64,000 nucleotides of DNA, from assembly GCA_932294295.1 (NCBI GenBank), contig OW028582.1, forward strand, positions 36,373,204 through 36,437,203, given 5' to 3'. The notes under the pieces are model-generated. The model was not told the DNA's origin and did not search any database. It worked only from the letters and a program-made list of their open reading frames with translations. Source of the stretch: Alitta virens (taxonomy: Eukaryota > Annelida > Polychaeta > Phyllodocida > Nereididae). This document shows, one piece after another, positions 44,844-58,200 of this stretch. The first letter of the stretch is position 1. Every line of letters starts with the position of its first letter. The position numbers were made by a program, and so were the translations under genes.

Positions 44844-47800
44844 TATATATAATGTTTTATTGACGTTTTGGAATCATGGTTAGATACATTCGTCATACAC
44901 AATAAACAAATACTACAAATTGAACAACTACAATTTTAACAATGCATGCAATTTCAAATATTAGAACAATAATGGTTGTGAAATAATAGCATAACATAAA
45001 CTATATATACATGATCAGAAAATTGATGAATGGTTAAGATAAAGCTAAATATATATACATTAATTGAATAAGTAACTATGTGATTAAGTTATAGTTTCTG
45101 GTCCCAGATAATCAAGGTAATAAGAGTACAACAAAATGTCACGGTAATGTTAGGAAGCTCAGCGAGATGAGGGTATGTTTTTAATTTTTATTATTTTATT
45201 TATTCATTTCTTTTATTTTTTTTTATTATTATTTTTTTTAAATCAACAATTAAACTTTCTTAAGGAAATCACCTAGTGCATGTATCAGTTTAGGTTCTTT
45301 GCATGATAATATGGCTTTAAATTGCTCTGTTCTACCTAAGATGAAAAAATGTGGAATCACATGAGCCGCTTTTGTTATTAATTGGGTTCTCTGTATAATA
45401 TTTGCGCTACATGCTAGGAGGCAGTGCAATTCATCTTTTATCGCATTGCTTGGACATTTATCACATATTCTGTTGTCTAATGGTATTTTTGGCATCTCAT
45501 GTCGACCAGTTTCTATCCTAAGTTTATGCGAGCTTACTCTAAACCTGGCTATATTATTGTAAGTTTTCTTGGGAAGGTTAATAGTTAAATATGGTTCAAT
45601 GCGGTAGCTTGTTTTAAAGAGTTTATATGTTCTCAATTTAGGGTTTCTATCCGAGTTATTAATCTCATTAAGGATTCTACTTTGCTCATAAGTGTAAAGG
45701 TTTAATTTTACTCGGTTAGCTAAAGCTTCAGATGTTTCTGATTCCAAGTTAGTTATGCCACATTTGTTGATGAGATGTATTACATTACTATACCAGTTAG
45801 TTTGTCCCCTGGCATGCAGAGATTCTTGGATTTTAAGGCACTGGTGAAGGATGTTATCTTGGGGCAGCGCTGATAGTCTTGCCCAATAATTTACTATGTC
45901 CACCTTTTGTCTTACATAAAGGGGGAATCTGCCTGTCTCTAAATATATGGCTAGTGTGGCTGTTTGTTTTCTAACACCTAAAATACGTTTCAAGTATCCT
46001 ATTTGTATCTTTTCCATGTTGTGAATTGGGTTCAATTTTGACCATAATATGTTATTGTATTCCAATATTGGTAGAATGTATCTGTTGTGAAGTGCAAAAA
46101 GTGCTTTTTGTGCGTGTGTTATTAGGTGTTCTGGCATTTTGTTGTGTATAGATTTGTGAGTGTTAATGATATGGCCGAGATATTTGTACACTTCTACCTT
46201 TTCAATAGATTGTCCATTGTAAATTAGTTGGACGTTTAAACCCAAATTGCATAACTTTGGTTTTGGTTGTATTAACCAGTAAGTGCCATTTGGCACAGAA
46301 CCTGTGCAGAGAATTAATATTGTTTTGTAGACCTTCAGCAGATCCAGATATAAGGACTATGTCATCTGCATATAGGAGATGTGTGAAATGTGTATAATTT
46401 ATCTCTATACCATCATTTACATTGAGATATATTGGAAGGACAGACTTGAAACATTAAACAACTCAGGGCTAAGTATACCACCCTGTAAAACCCCAAAAAT
46501 GCTATCAATATGTTCCCCAAAGTTACCCTCATGGTACACTTTAGCTCTTGCCTTATCAAACATGCTCATGATGATCTTTAACATATTCGTACCCATTTGC
46601 TGGTTTCTTAACTTAAGGTATAGGGCATTTCTATTTATGTAGTCAAAAGCTTTGGTAAAATCAACAAAGCATAAAAATGTTGGTTTTTTGTGAAACTGCT
46701 GATGTCTTATCACAGACTCTAACACAAATACACAATCAGTCTTTCTACGAGAGGGTGTAAATCCAAACTGGAAGGGGTCATCAAGTGACAACAGATCATT
46801 TTTAAAGTACAGCCTAGCATTAAGAATCGACTCAAAAATCTTGGCCATAGCTACTGTAATAGTAATTTTCCTGTAATTTTCTGGGTTAGAGTGATCTCCT
46901 TTTTTATGTAATGCATTTATGAGTCCCTCTGCCCACTAGGATGGATAATCGCCAGTGTCAAATATATAGTTAAATATTGCACAGAATGGAGTAACAAGTT
47001 TGTCTGTGACATATTTGTAAAATTCCCCGGGAATGCAATCTATTCCAGATGCTTTGTTATTTTTTTATTTTTTCATATGCAAGGTTACATCATCCTCTGT
47101 TATAATCCTGTCACATATACTATCTGAGACTGATTCATGTGCAGGGTTGTTGTATTGGCTACTATTCATTAGTGGGACAAAATTGTTAATTTCTTCCACA
47201 TGTTCTTTATCAAAATAGTCACAGGGAGGGGGTTCAGCCTGGTTTTTGAAATAGTCATGGAACATCTGGATGTCAGGCTGATCACTAGGTCTATTCTTTT
47301 TATTTGTAAGTTTGTTCCATAATTTCCAGCAATCGGTTTGGTTTGTGTGATGGAATTGATTTAGCTTTTCTCTATTTTGCTTTAAGTGCTCTCGTCTTTT
47401 ACATTGGATAATGCACTTGAACTTTTTGCACAAAGTTTTATACTGTTCATTATGTATTTGATCAGTTAGGTTATTTGATTTAGCATATGTGTTAGTTGCT
47501 TTTTTGCAATTTTACATGCCTCGTCATATCAGGTGTTAGTTAGGAAAGTGCTTGTGGCAGGTCTAACGAGCTTTCGTTTAAAAGTTGGCTGAATGCAGCC
47601 TTCTAACTATTCATACATAGAACTTATTACAAGATCAGAGGTAGTTTGTTTTAGAATTTGGTCACCCACTTCAAAGAGTTTGTCTTTTTCATCCTTTAAC
47701 CGATTTTTATAGTCAGGTACTTTGTCCATATCAAATAAGTAGTAATATCTTCTGTCTTTACAGGTTTTACCATTTTTGTTTTGATTCTTATCGTTAGTTG

Positions 47801-48767
47801 TAGTAATAGCAGTAGTCCGAGTGTCCTTATCTAGTAGGTCAGTGGGGTATGATCAGATTCGACTAACTTGGGGCATACTACAAATTCATCTAACAGGTTA
47901 AGTAAGTCTCTTGTGCACAGCAGGTAGTCAACTACACACTCACCTAGGAGAGCATAACATGTGAAGTTATCTGTATTGTCAGCATCAAGGAAGCCATTCA
48001 TGATTCGCAAACCACTGGATCTACATAGCTGTATAAGGTCTTTGCCATAGCTATTAAGGGTTTTATCTTTGGTTTGCTTTGTATTTTCACACCAGTTAAT
48101 ATCGCTATTAGATCTGCATGAATATACAATTGCCTCATTTAAGTTTGCAACTAAGGCAGAGTCTTTGCCTACTGTATTTTGTTCAAAATCTTTCAGATTG
48201 CCTACTCTGCTATTAAAATCACCACATAAAGCAACTAATGGCGTGTTATTAAGAAATTTTGCCAGATCCTTTTGTAGTTTACTTAATATATCATAATGAT
48301 TAGAGTGAATATAGCTTTTTGAACCTTGTGGGGGGATGTGTGGACCTCCAATGTATAACATTGGCTGATGTAGTTGGTTTATCCTAAGCCAGATAACATA
48401 TTCTGTCATTTTTTAATTTTGATATACTGACTTATATTCTTCCTTATGAGTACTCCTATACCACCTGATGCTCTTCTGGCCCGAGGATGCTGGTAAGAAC
48501 GTTGGCAATGAAAATATTGGTAGTTTTTTAGGTCTGGGTTAAATGAATCTGGCTTCATTGTTTCAATAAGAAATATAACATTATAATCAGACAGAAGTTT
48601 TAGGATACTTTCTAACTTTAATTTATCACCTATGCCTTGTACATTCCAGGTCATTATGTGAAGTTTAGAGGTATAACTTTCTCGTTGTTGCAGATTAGGT
48701 AGCTTGTTATTGCATGCTGCTCTATTTCTATCTTTATTCCTATCATAGGTACTGGAATTGTATGTTA
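44844..48767 (-). mobile_element. LINE (LINE-2) with 7-bp target duplication, unit 2 only
   Basis: A 3.9-kb non-LTR retrotransposon with an (AT)n 3' end and target duplication ataagta at 44837-44843 and 48768-48774. Unit 1 shows the empty site (cttataagtagatgg, near 15800). Coding pieces on the minus strand run from the endonuclease N-terminus (TWNVQGIGDK, 48406-48654), through CGDFNSRVG and SDHTPL (47831-48409), a linker (47065-47433), RT motif FVDFTKAFD with GVLQGGILSP (46417-46848), to the post-RT region and Cys/His end (45250-46296). Stops and frameshifts separate them. Related to the LINE at 28371 but clearly diverged. Confidence 0.9.
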
Positions 48768-48774
48768 ATAAGTA

Positions 48775-50046
48775 GATAGTGAATTGTTAGTTGTGATGTG
48801 ATCGATGTGGGTTAAAATGCTAAAATATAGGGACGGGGTGGAGGGAAACGCAGATGAGAAGGCGAATGCTTGTGTGAGCAAGGCTAGTTGCTTTATACAA
48901 ATTTTCGGCATACTGGCCAGAAGCGGCCGGAAGTGGCTCGCTATTGGCTAAGCCACCTGACGTTGACCTAACGGCCGGAAATAGTAATATGTACATTCAA
49001 AGAGAAAGGCTAAGATGGCGGCGTCCCGTTGTCAACCTATTTTAAAAGAAAGTAAATTTACTCTAGAATTTGACGTATGTGGACAATGACAATGACAAAA
49101 GCTTTATTGACCAAACGACAATAATCATACGTTCGATATAGTGTCAATTTATTCATCCATTTCCATGGCAATGAGATGATGGGAGAAACAGCCATCCAAC
49201 AAATGTGGACCTGGTGTCCATTTAAAGATAGTTGACAGAAAACATCTGCAGCTTCTTTGAGAAAAGAATTTAGGTATAGTATTCACACTTCTTTTCAATG
49301 CAAACGACGCGCACAAGCCATTCATTTCCTGATTTCAAGGAATCAGGGGAGCAGCAAATCGGTTATCAGACAGTACTGTACAAACCATGTTACAATGTTG
49401 TATCAACCATGTCATGAAAACGAGGCACAGAACAAGCAACATCAACTGTTCATACGACAGTCTCCATATATTCAATCAAACTGTTAGTATGTACAAATAG
49501 AACAAGGACAAAAAAGAACAATTGAAATTACATAAATTACTGCAATTGAAATTATATAAATTACTGTAATTTACAGAATTTGTATGCTTTCTTTTTCTTC
49601 CAGAAAAAAAGTGATGGTTTAAGTGAGAGAGATTGGACTAAACCACTCTCAAGTATGTGTAACAGATTCATGACGATACCACCCTCAAGTCTTGAATTGC
49701 ATATGTCTACAACATAATGTATCAAATGTTTGTAGAAATAAATTAGATTCTTATATATTAATCATACATGCATGTGCTTATTGCTTTTACCATTTGGTGC
49801 CTTATAATAAAGTATCGATTTTGTATATTTATATATCTATCAGCTGTTGTTTTGGTTATTAACTGCGATATCATCAATATGTTTACATTAATTATCAATA
49901 AAACATTAAAAAAGTATAAACACATCTAGTAAACGATTTAATATATATATAAATGACTCATACCCTATAGGAAGGACAAATTTTAGGTCAGAATTGACCT
50001 CAAAGGTATAATAAGGTAGGTCAATAAAAATCTTTCTGTCTCTAGA
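48775..50046. other. Spacer downstream of gene A, unit 2
   Basis: No gene recognised; aligned with 15805-16725. A segment of about 290 bp near 49300-49600 has no counterpart in unit 1. Confidence 0.45.
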
Positions 50047-50257
50047 TTAATCACCAGGCTGGAACTGAACTGTGATGATGATGTATGTGATGATAAGGCC
50101 TATGACCTGAAAAATAATTGGCCATTGTAAATCAGCTGCAGTAAAACATCACCAATAAGACCACCTTTGGTGTTGCATAATTTACTGGTCATAATAATAT
50201 TCTTAATTTTTTAAAAATACAACAGCAAGTATCTGTTAGGCCTCGAGATGGGCGGTC

Positions 50258-50454
50258 TTACAGTCAATTTCATAGACTTGGAAATTAAACTCCAGGACAG
50301 AGAGAACTGCTCCATAGGACGTCATGTGAATTCAGGACTCCCATTGGTTAAAGTACTTCCTCGGCCAATGAAAGTCCTGGATTCACATGACGTCCTCTGG
50401 AGCAGCTCTCTCTAACCTTGTATTTAGTTACCAAGTCTATGAAATTGTCTGTAA
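50258..50454. mobile_element. Palindromic MITE in gene A intron 4, unit 2
   Basis: Counterpart of 17024-17218, with cleaner end repeats (atttcatagacttgg and ccaagtctatgaaat). Confidence 0.7.
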
Positions 50455-52060
50455 TGTTAGGGTGGTCTTCTGAAGTGAGGTATATTAGTATAAATGTCTG
50501 AAAGCGGTGTTTCACTGTACTTCACCATACCTCTATGGACTATATAGCTTTTTGCATGAACCCTAGATACCCTAGCCTAGCATCAGTCCTGTCATTTTTC
50601 GTGGTATTTTGCAATAGGTTCATAAATATTCAGCATGGACAATATACATGCATCAGTGCCTACTATCATCATTGAAGTTGAAATTACCGATTCAGTTCAT
50701 CAATACAGTGATTGTGTTCAAATAACAGCATGTCAATGTTATTCATAGTGTGTGCACTCATTATTTCTTGGTATAAAGTTTATTTATGAATGTTGAAAGG
50801 CTGTAAAACCGCATGCACTTAGTATCCCATAAAAATTATAAAGACTGCTGCATGGCCCTTATTCTGCGAACTCGGACACACATGAGGACCATGCTTGCTT
50901 GGCTAGACTTACCCCAGCTGCCCCTGGCCTATCCAGATTCAAGAATCCCATTGCGGAAATTCCCAAAAACGTTTCAACTTTCTTCATGAAAAGAGACATC
51001 TGAAGAATTTGACCAAAAAAGGTTTAATCAAATAAGTATCATATTTTTAAAATTTTTGCATGTTGTTTGAGTCACACCAATTAGCAAAGTGAGACTTTCT
51101 CACATGAGAAGATATAATAAGCGTCGTGATCATAGAAGACTCCGTCAAACCAGTTTGTCTGAATTTTGCATTATTGCGAATTCTGATTTTCAATGACAAA
51201 GTATTTTATCCCTTGAATTTGAAATTTAGTGAACTAAAACACCCCATTAAATTGGGATGTTTTCACGGATTTTCTGAAAATATTCATTCATCATGGCTCA
51301 GTCTTCCACTATGATCCATCAGTTGTCTCATGGTTTAACCATTTTAACCTAGTCTTCCACAGAAAATCTCAACAGAGCACTTATTCCGAACTGCTTTGTC
51401 CTAGTATTCCGCTCAAACTGATCCAGGAGGTACAAAAGCATACTCAGTCAAAGCAAAAGAATTGATAACAGAATTAAAACTTTGTCTTCTTCAAGCAAGG
51501 TTAAGTTGGTTTAGCTTAGTCTTCCACTATTAATGTCTGAAATATGAATGATAAGTGAACTCAATATTTCTTTTATCTATCTAAAGTATAAACAAAACTG
51601 ATCAAACAGCCTTCTTACACATCAGATCAGGACTTCGATGATATAAATTTTGCCCATACTTTGCAGCTGAATATGAAATTATAGTAATTTTGACTTTCAC
51701 AGCTTTGAATGGATCTCCTGCAAACTGCTAAATTTGCTGTGTCTGAGTCTTCCATGATACTGTCGATTTACTCATTCTCAAAGAAAAAACCAAACAGATT
51801 TGTTACCTCAAGTTACAATTTATTTTGCATTTCTGGGTCAGTGTATTTTTTTCTCATTTTTGACAAATAGACACAGGTGAAGAAAAAAAAATTCATGTAT
51901 ACCTGACGATTGGTGTGCTCAGAAGTCAGTTTCAGGTCTGCGGTAGTGAACAATTCCATTGGTCTCTGAGCCTGAGAAAAGATACACATCAATGTTAGGC
52001 AATGACTGCTGTGACATAAAGTAACCCTCTGACAGTACTGAGTCAATAACTGGGCATTTT

Positions 52061-52310
52061 AGATGTCTCATGTCTCAATGCTACTGGGTCTGAAGTTAAG
52101 TCAGCTCATATTGGCAGCTGCCAGAGGCAGACGTAATGATGAGATGATAAGGCTGCTTGGAGTCCACACCATGTTATACATTTCCCCCATGGGTGGAGTC
52201 TTTCACTTGCCTCAACATAGACACTGAGTATAAGGCACCTCTAATTAAATGTTTCATGCGATTGACATCCATCTTAGCTGATAAATGGTGCCTGGGTCTG
52301 GGATCAATAC
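52061..52310 (-). mobile_element. SINE family 1 in gene A intron 2, unit 2 (head deleted)
   Basis: Counterpart of 18715-19033, ending abruptly inside the B-box region (gggatcaatac), where a deletion joins it to sequence matching unit 1 from about 19746. Confidence 0.65.
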
Positions 52311-52716
52311 TTTATGAAATTGTACATGTTGAACTGAATTGAATTTATTTATTTTGAAGATATACAAAAACAGAAAGATTGAATAAAAAAACTCCAACTA
52401 TATGTCACAATATACTTAGATCTCTAGAATAAGGGAGTTCAGGATCAGAGATTTCTGAAAAAGCACTACCTGTTCCAATACATAAGCTGGAGCAGCCAAG
52501 AATATCAAAAGCGTCACAGCTATTTGGGTGAGTGGAAGCCACATGTATGGAGAAATTGGAGATGATACGATACTGGTCAGAAGAGATGTGGTCAAACAGA
52601 CCATAGCAATGGACAGGGTCAGCAGAGATGAGACAATCAGGATGCCATGGGTTGAGGAAAATCGCTCCACAGCATCACACAGCCGGTTGTATCGGAAACG
52701 AAATCTGAAAAGTAGG

Positions 52717-52871
52717 TCGCAGCTGAACTCATAGACTTGAAACTAAACTCCAAAGGACATCACGAGAATCCAGGACTTTCATTGGCTGAGAGATTGCTTC
52801 AACCAATGGGAGTCCCGGATTCACAAGATGTTATCTGAGTTTAGTTTCCAAGTCTATGAAATCTGCTGTAA
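52717..52871. mobile_element. Palindromic MITE in gene A intron 1, unit 2
   Basis: Counterpart of 20149-20303 with the same arms. Confidence 0.7.
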
Positions 52872-53664
52872 TCAAAAGCCTTATTAGTTGGTGAATTAAT
52901 GATAAAATCATTATGAACTTGTCATACATTAATTAGATATTTGTCATTTGTCGATAAAATTCATTTATGGATCTTACAAATAAAAAACATTCTTTAATAA
53001 TCATATTCAGAGTTTCTTGGAGACTGTTCCTTACTTTTGTAGAGTACTGTCATCCTTGCCAAAGATGCCTGGTGACTTTTCCAAACTTTCAAAGAGAACC
53101 TGAAACTCTTTTCCCAGCAGGAAACAATACACTATTAAGTAGGAAGGTACAATGAACTGTCCGGGTAATATGAACAACATTGCGATTGTCGCTATAGTAA
53201 TGTTACAGTCAAATTTGACAAAACCATCCCACACTGTGCATCGCTTTATATTATGAAAGGTAAAATTTTCAATGCTAGTCAACAAACTAATTGCAATATT
53301 AACTAACACTGGTAAAACGACAGCCATTACAAGTACAATCTTCACCAAACGTCTTGGTTGATAATGAAATTGATTTCGATTCCATGACAAAAAGGGTCTT
53401 CTTTCTTGCCATTATGAACATGTTGATTGAAGATATTATACTCCATAAAAAGAATGCACCAAGCTGGATTGTAAAAGCAACACTCAGTCCAAAGCTTCGA
53501 GATTTTGTTGAAGCCATCACTATGGAAATAGCCACAAATATAGTCCCACTAATGTGGAGTATGTTGTATGCGATTGACAAAATGTGCCAAAAATTTCTTG
53601 GCTTTCCTTCAGTGTGAGATTTTCCAAATATAATGAATGCTTTGTGAAATAGAGACAGCTCCAT

Positions 53665-54123
53665 CTTGACGACCTCTAAGCTCTTCTTCTGAACAAAGTG
53701 ATGTGATTCAAATATTGCTTGATATTGACATAGTTGTAGCTCATGTGATATCCAGTGTTCACTTCCATTAAGCTCTTGTGCTTAAAGCCACAACTAACCT
53801 TTCTACATCCATTAAAGCTATGTGTGAACAAACATTTCTTTGTGCTTATCACATTAGTTGCTATGCTACACCATGTTAAAATGGAGTTTTGTCCATTATT
53901 TGTGATATCAATTACTGATGCTTCACCCCCATTTCACCATTAATGACTACTGCAAGAGCAAATTGTCAATTCACCAACAAAGGCAACAAGGCTCGGGGTC
54001 TATTATGATCCATTGACAAACAGCCACCAGGGGCAGGTAGCAGTGGAGATTCCTGGTGAGGCGACTGTGGGGTTCTAGACTTAGTTTCATGTATGCCGAC
54101 TTGAGTTACTTACTAATTTCTGG
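53665..54123. other. 5' flank of gene A, unit 2
   Basis: Non-coding and aligned with 21096-21551. The small indel at aaatattgcttgatattgac shows that the frame upstream of the Met at 53664 is not conserved. Confidence 0.4.
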
Positions 54124-54338
54124 TATTCACCCTTTTCACATGGCAGCCATGTTGACATTTTTGCCTCATTGACCTCTCTTTGCACTATTAAGTGTTGTGC
54201 TGTCATCAATAGACAATGGCCATGGTGAGGTCACAGAGTGCAAGAAAAACAGTAATGATGTCATGATATATGACATAATCAAAATGAGGTCAATGAGGCA
54301 AAAATTCCAACATTGCTGCCGCGCGAAATGGGTGTATA
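54124..54338. mobile_element. MITE with about 50-bp terminal inverted repeats, unit 2
   Basis: Counterpart of 21552-21766; the right end here (gcgcgaaatgggtgtata) is uninterrupted by the 1.16-kb insertion seen in unit 1. Confidence 0.7.
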
Positions 54339-55233
54339 CCACAAACTTTTATGCTGTTAGGAAGGATTTTTGTTCAATTTTTTTTAACCCTGAAGTACTA
54401 TTCAAAGCAATGCTCTACTGATACTTTGTTAAGAGTTCTGAGATACATCTGAAGATTGTTATTCAGTTAAGAATAAAGAGTATCTGATTGGGGTGTTGAT
54501 CTCATGCATTGGTACAATTCATCCCAAAACTTGATAGAGTGAATTATACCTTTCGTAATCCAATCAGAATCCTTATTTTTGTGCTTTTTACACTTTACAT
54601 ATCTAATTGGCATGAGTTTATCCAAATATTATAATGAGAGTTGGGATCTTCAATTCTACCTATCTTGAATTTATCCATAATACAGGAAATTGCCAGTTTG
54701 TTCATAAATTTAGATCGAGCTTCCTCTGTATTGGTATATTTTCACAAATTTATGACTTGTTTTGGTAAATTTTCGATAATCAAAAATCACAAAACATGGC
54801 TGATGGTCAGAAATATTGATTCGAATTCCTGCAGTTGTTTTGGAAATGTGTAGCCTTTTAATGGTCATTCCTAATATGGGCATGCATAAAAAGTGATGAC
54901 AAAACTTCACTGTATGTTCTGAAACTTCTTAATTTTGATTATAGTAGTCTTAAGCAGTCATATATATGTTATTATAAGGTGTTCTATAGATTTAGATATG
55001 GTACAAAAAGGGCTACAGATTACAGTTATGTCAAATTTGAGTCACTGGGCAGATAAGGCATCAATAGGATGGCCATCACTCAAGATTTTTACAAGCTAAA
55101 GTATAGGAAGTTCACTCTAAATACAAAAAATGTGTGTCAATAAAAGTGACTTGGTTGAAATTGTGCTACCTTAATTAAAGGTTTGGCATACCTTTGGTGT
55201 GCTAATAAAGTGAGTAATTCAATTCATTAGTAA
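54339..55233. other. Spacer between genes A and B, unit 2
   Basis: No gene recognised. Contains the empty site of the unit-1 MITE at gctaaagtatagg (near 55095-55110). Confidence 0.5.
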
Positions 55234-58200
55234 TTACACATGTGTTGGGATGTCTGACTCCGATGGTTGAAACTGGATGATGACAACGATGTAAGTGATG
55301 ATGAAGCCCAACACCTGGAAATAGACACAGGATGGAGATCCACAGACTTTTGAACAATTACTAGTTATAAATAAAAATGAAAGAAGCAATTGAAATTGCA
55401 AGTTTCTATAGTGCACAATATGTATATGAAAAATCCATGGCTTTCATGGGGTAAACTGTAACATGGTGTAGACTCCAAAAGACTTATCATCTCATCATTA
55501 TGTCTGTCTCTGGTAACTGGTCATATATGCTGACTAAGCTTCAGACCCAGTAGCACTGAGACAGACATGGAGACATAGAGAGATATAATTAAAACTTAAC
55601 CTCAAAATGGGTGTCTATATCTTATAAACCTATATATTTGTTTTTTTTTAAGACAATTTTCACATCTAGCAATTAATTAAGTCTTTTTTATGTATTGTAT
55701 ATTTGCTGTACATCTGCATCACTTACGCCTGCTGCACCCGATCGGTCCAGATTCAAGAATCCCATTGCAGAAACTCCCGAAAATGTTTCAACCTTCTTGA
55801 TGAACAGGTACACCTGAAATTATCAATCATGAATTCCCAAAATATCTATTAATCTATCTATCAATCTATATATTTGTCTAGCTGTTCTGTCTGTCTTGCT
55901 GTCTGTTTGTCTGTCTGTTTATCTATTTATCGATCTATCTATCTATAGTTTCATTAAAATGAATGTCCACATGTTTCTGGTTTCTCTCTTTAACCGCAGG
56001 AGTTTGCCGGCAACAGTGGGGGTTGGAGCTCAGTGGAGCACGCTGGGCTTCCAACCACTGGGTCCCGGGTTCAATTTCCATCTAGCCTAAGTTGGATGGC
56101 TGTTACATCCTTCATCCTATTGCCATGGTCCCTGCCTGTCCTAATTAGCTCATCAGGTGCAGAAATACAGGCCTTATCCACCTACCCACCCTTGGCGGCA
56201 ACAGTAATACATTTGAGTTGTGAAATGATAAATGATAATAAACTTATTTGTAAAGCACCTACTTCAGAAAAGATTTTGGCTCACCAGCGCTTGGATTGCA
56301 AAAGCTTATTTATTTATAGGCAGTTCTAAATAGATGAGTTTTAATTTCTTCTTAAAGCCATCACAGATGGAGATTCACTTGCTATCTTCAGGTAATCTGT
56401 TCAAGAGGTGAGGAGTAATCACTGAGAAAGCAGATGCCCCAAATTGTTTACTAGACTGAGATTTGAGGAGCAAGTAAGTGTCATTGCTTCCAAAATGTAT
56501 TGCATGCTGAGGCTGTTTCCTCAAGAGCTTTGTCAATGATATGTATGGTGGTGCCTCATTGTGTTCTGTGCTTATCTTGAGTGGCAGTGTGCATTAATTG
56601 GGCTACAGCTGTGCGAGCTGCCTCTATAGATGGAAATGCAATTATAAGTATGGAATCCCATTTAAATAACAATATTATAAAAAATTTGGTTAGTTGTTAA
56701 AAAACAAAATGGAATATACACAGTCAAAATTGATTTTACAGGAATATAAAGTAATGTCTTGGATTTCATATAGTTGGGAAAATTTGGTTGTTCACAGATT
56801 GCACACTGTGTAAATTAGGATTTTCCATGCAGTGAATCATTGTTTTTCTATGTGTACTGTTTAAACAGTAAGAAAGGTATCAAATTCATATTAGATGAGT
56901 CACTCGTGAAACTCCATTTGCCAATTTCATTTGAATGCTTAAATTTCTAACAAAATTGAGGTTTTTCTAATATACATGAGTTACTCTCGTGATGTATTCT
57001 TGCGTGCAACTTTCCTGCACTCTAACAGTAAGCTAAAGAGCTAAAGAGCAGCTGCCCACCAGCCAAGTGCTAGTAGGCGAGCTAGTTGTGTACCCCTGGA
57101 TCGTAATACTATAATAGTATACACATGTGTATTACCTGGTAAAAGGTCTGTTCAGAAAAAGACTTCACATTCGCATTGGTCAGCATGTCCAGTGGTTTCT
57201 TGCCCTGAAAAATTCAATGAAAGAAATTGAGTCAACACATGTTACAACCAAAGACACTTACCACCAAATTAGCTGACCTTGCAGGGTATATATTAGTTTA
57301 TTTGGCGATTACCAATCATGTTGTTTTGTCAAATTGCCTGACTGACATTTGGAGTACAAGTCAGAATGTGCAAAAACAGAAACGTCCACACCCAAAATGT
57401 CCAATAAACATCCAAAATGTACAATTTTATTTTTACACATAGTTAATTGCTCTAATATGAGGAATACAGTGGTGGGGCTACAGGTGTTAGTAGGCTAGGC
57501 TATTCAAACAATAGTGGATGGTGAGGAGTCCAAGATAGAGGCTTTGTGGGATGAAAACGGACAAATTATATCAGTCGAGGCCAATATAATTTTTCCTCAC
57601 CCCACAAAACTCTATGATGGTCGATGCACCATCCACCATTTTATGTTCTCTTGTCAGCACCTGAAATCTACCATAAAATCAATACACTTTAAATCTGTGT
57701 GAGCTGGATGCAGAAAAAGCGCCATTTCAGTTAAAACTTGTCTAACAGATTGGGGACATGTGTGGTTTTTTCTATTGATACTGATCATATGGAACTTTAA
57801 ATTTTCTATTAATACTGATCATACGGAACTTTAAATTTCTATTAATACTGATCATATGGAGTTTAAAATTTTTCTATTAATACTGATCATACAAACTTTA
57901 AATTTTCTATTAATACTGATCATACGGAACTTTAAATTTTCTATTAATACTGATTTTACGGAACTTTAAACTTTCTATTAATACTGATCATACAGAACTT
58001 TAAATTTTCTATTAATACTGATCGTATGGAACTTTAAATTTTCAACAAACGAAACAAGGACTTTTGCGACATCGCTCATGACGTTCCTACTTCCAAATAA
58101 GGACAAAATGTGTACGGCCGATTAAATGCTGGCGTGATGTTGTAATTTATTGAGAATAACTTTGTCATTCTGATTGGCTGACAGAAGCTGACAGAAGCTG

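Larger units (their letters stand above)
50047..53664 (-). pseudogene. Gustatory-receptor-like gene A of unit 2 (frameshifted)
   Basis: Exons 53035-53664, 52470-52704, 51903-51971, 50913-50999, 50047-50106 (stop 50047-50049), with the same splice sites and phases as unit 1. Exons 2-5 are open and keep the FRFRYNRLCDAVERF loop, GFLNLDR and TYIVITVQF. Exon 1 is 630 bases instead of 629: an extra t in ttgatttcgattcc (near 53370-53385) against ttgattcggttcc in unit 1 shifts the frame after about residue 94, between transmembrane segments 2 and 3. Unless this is a base-calling error in a T-run, the gene is dead. Confidence 0.82.
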
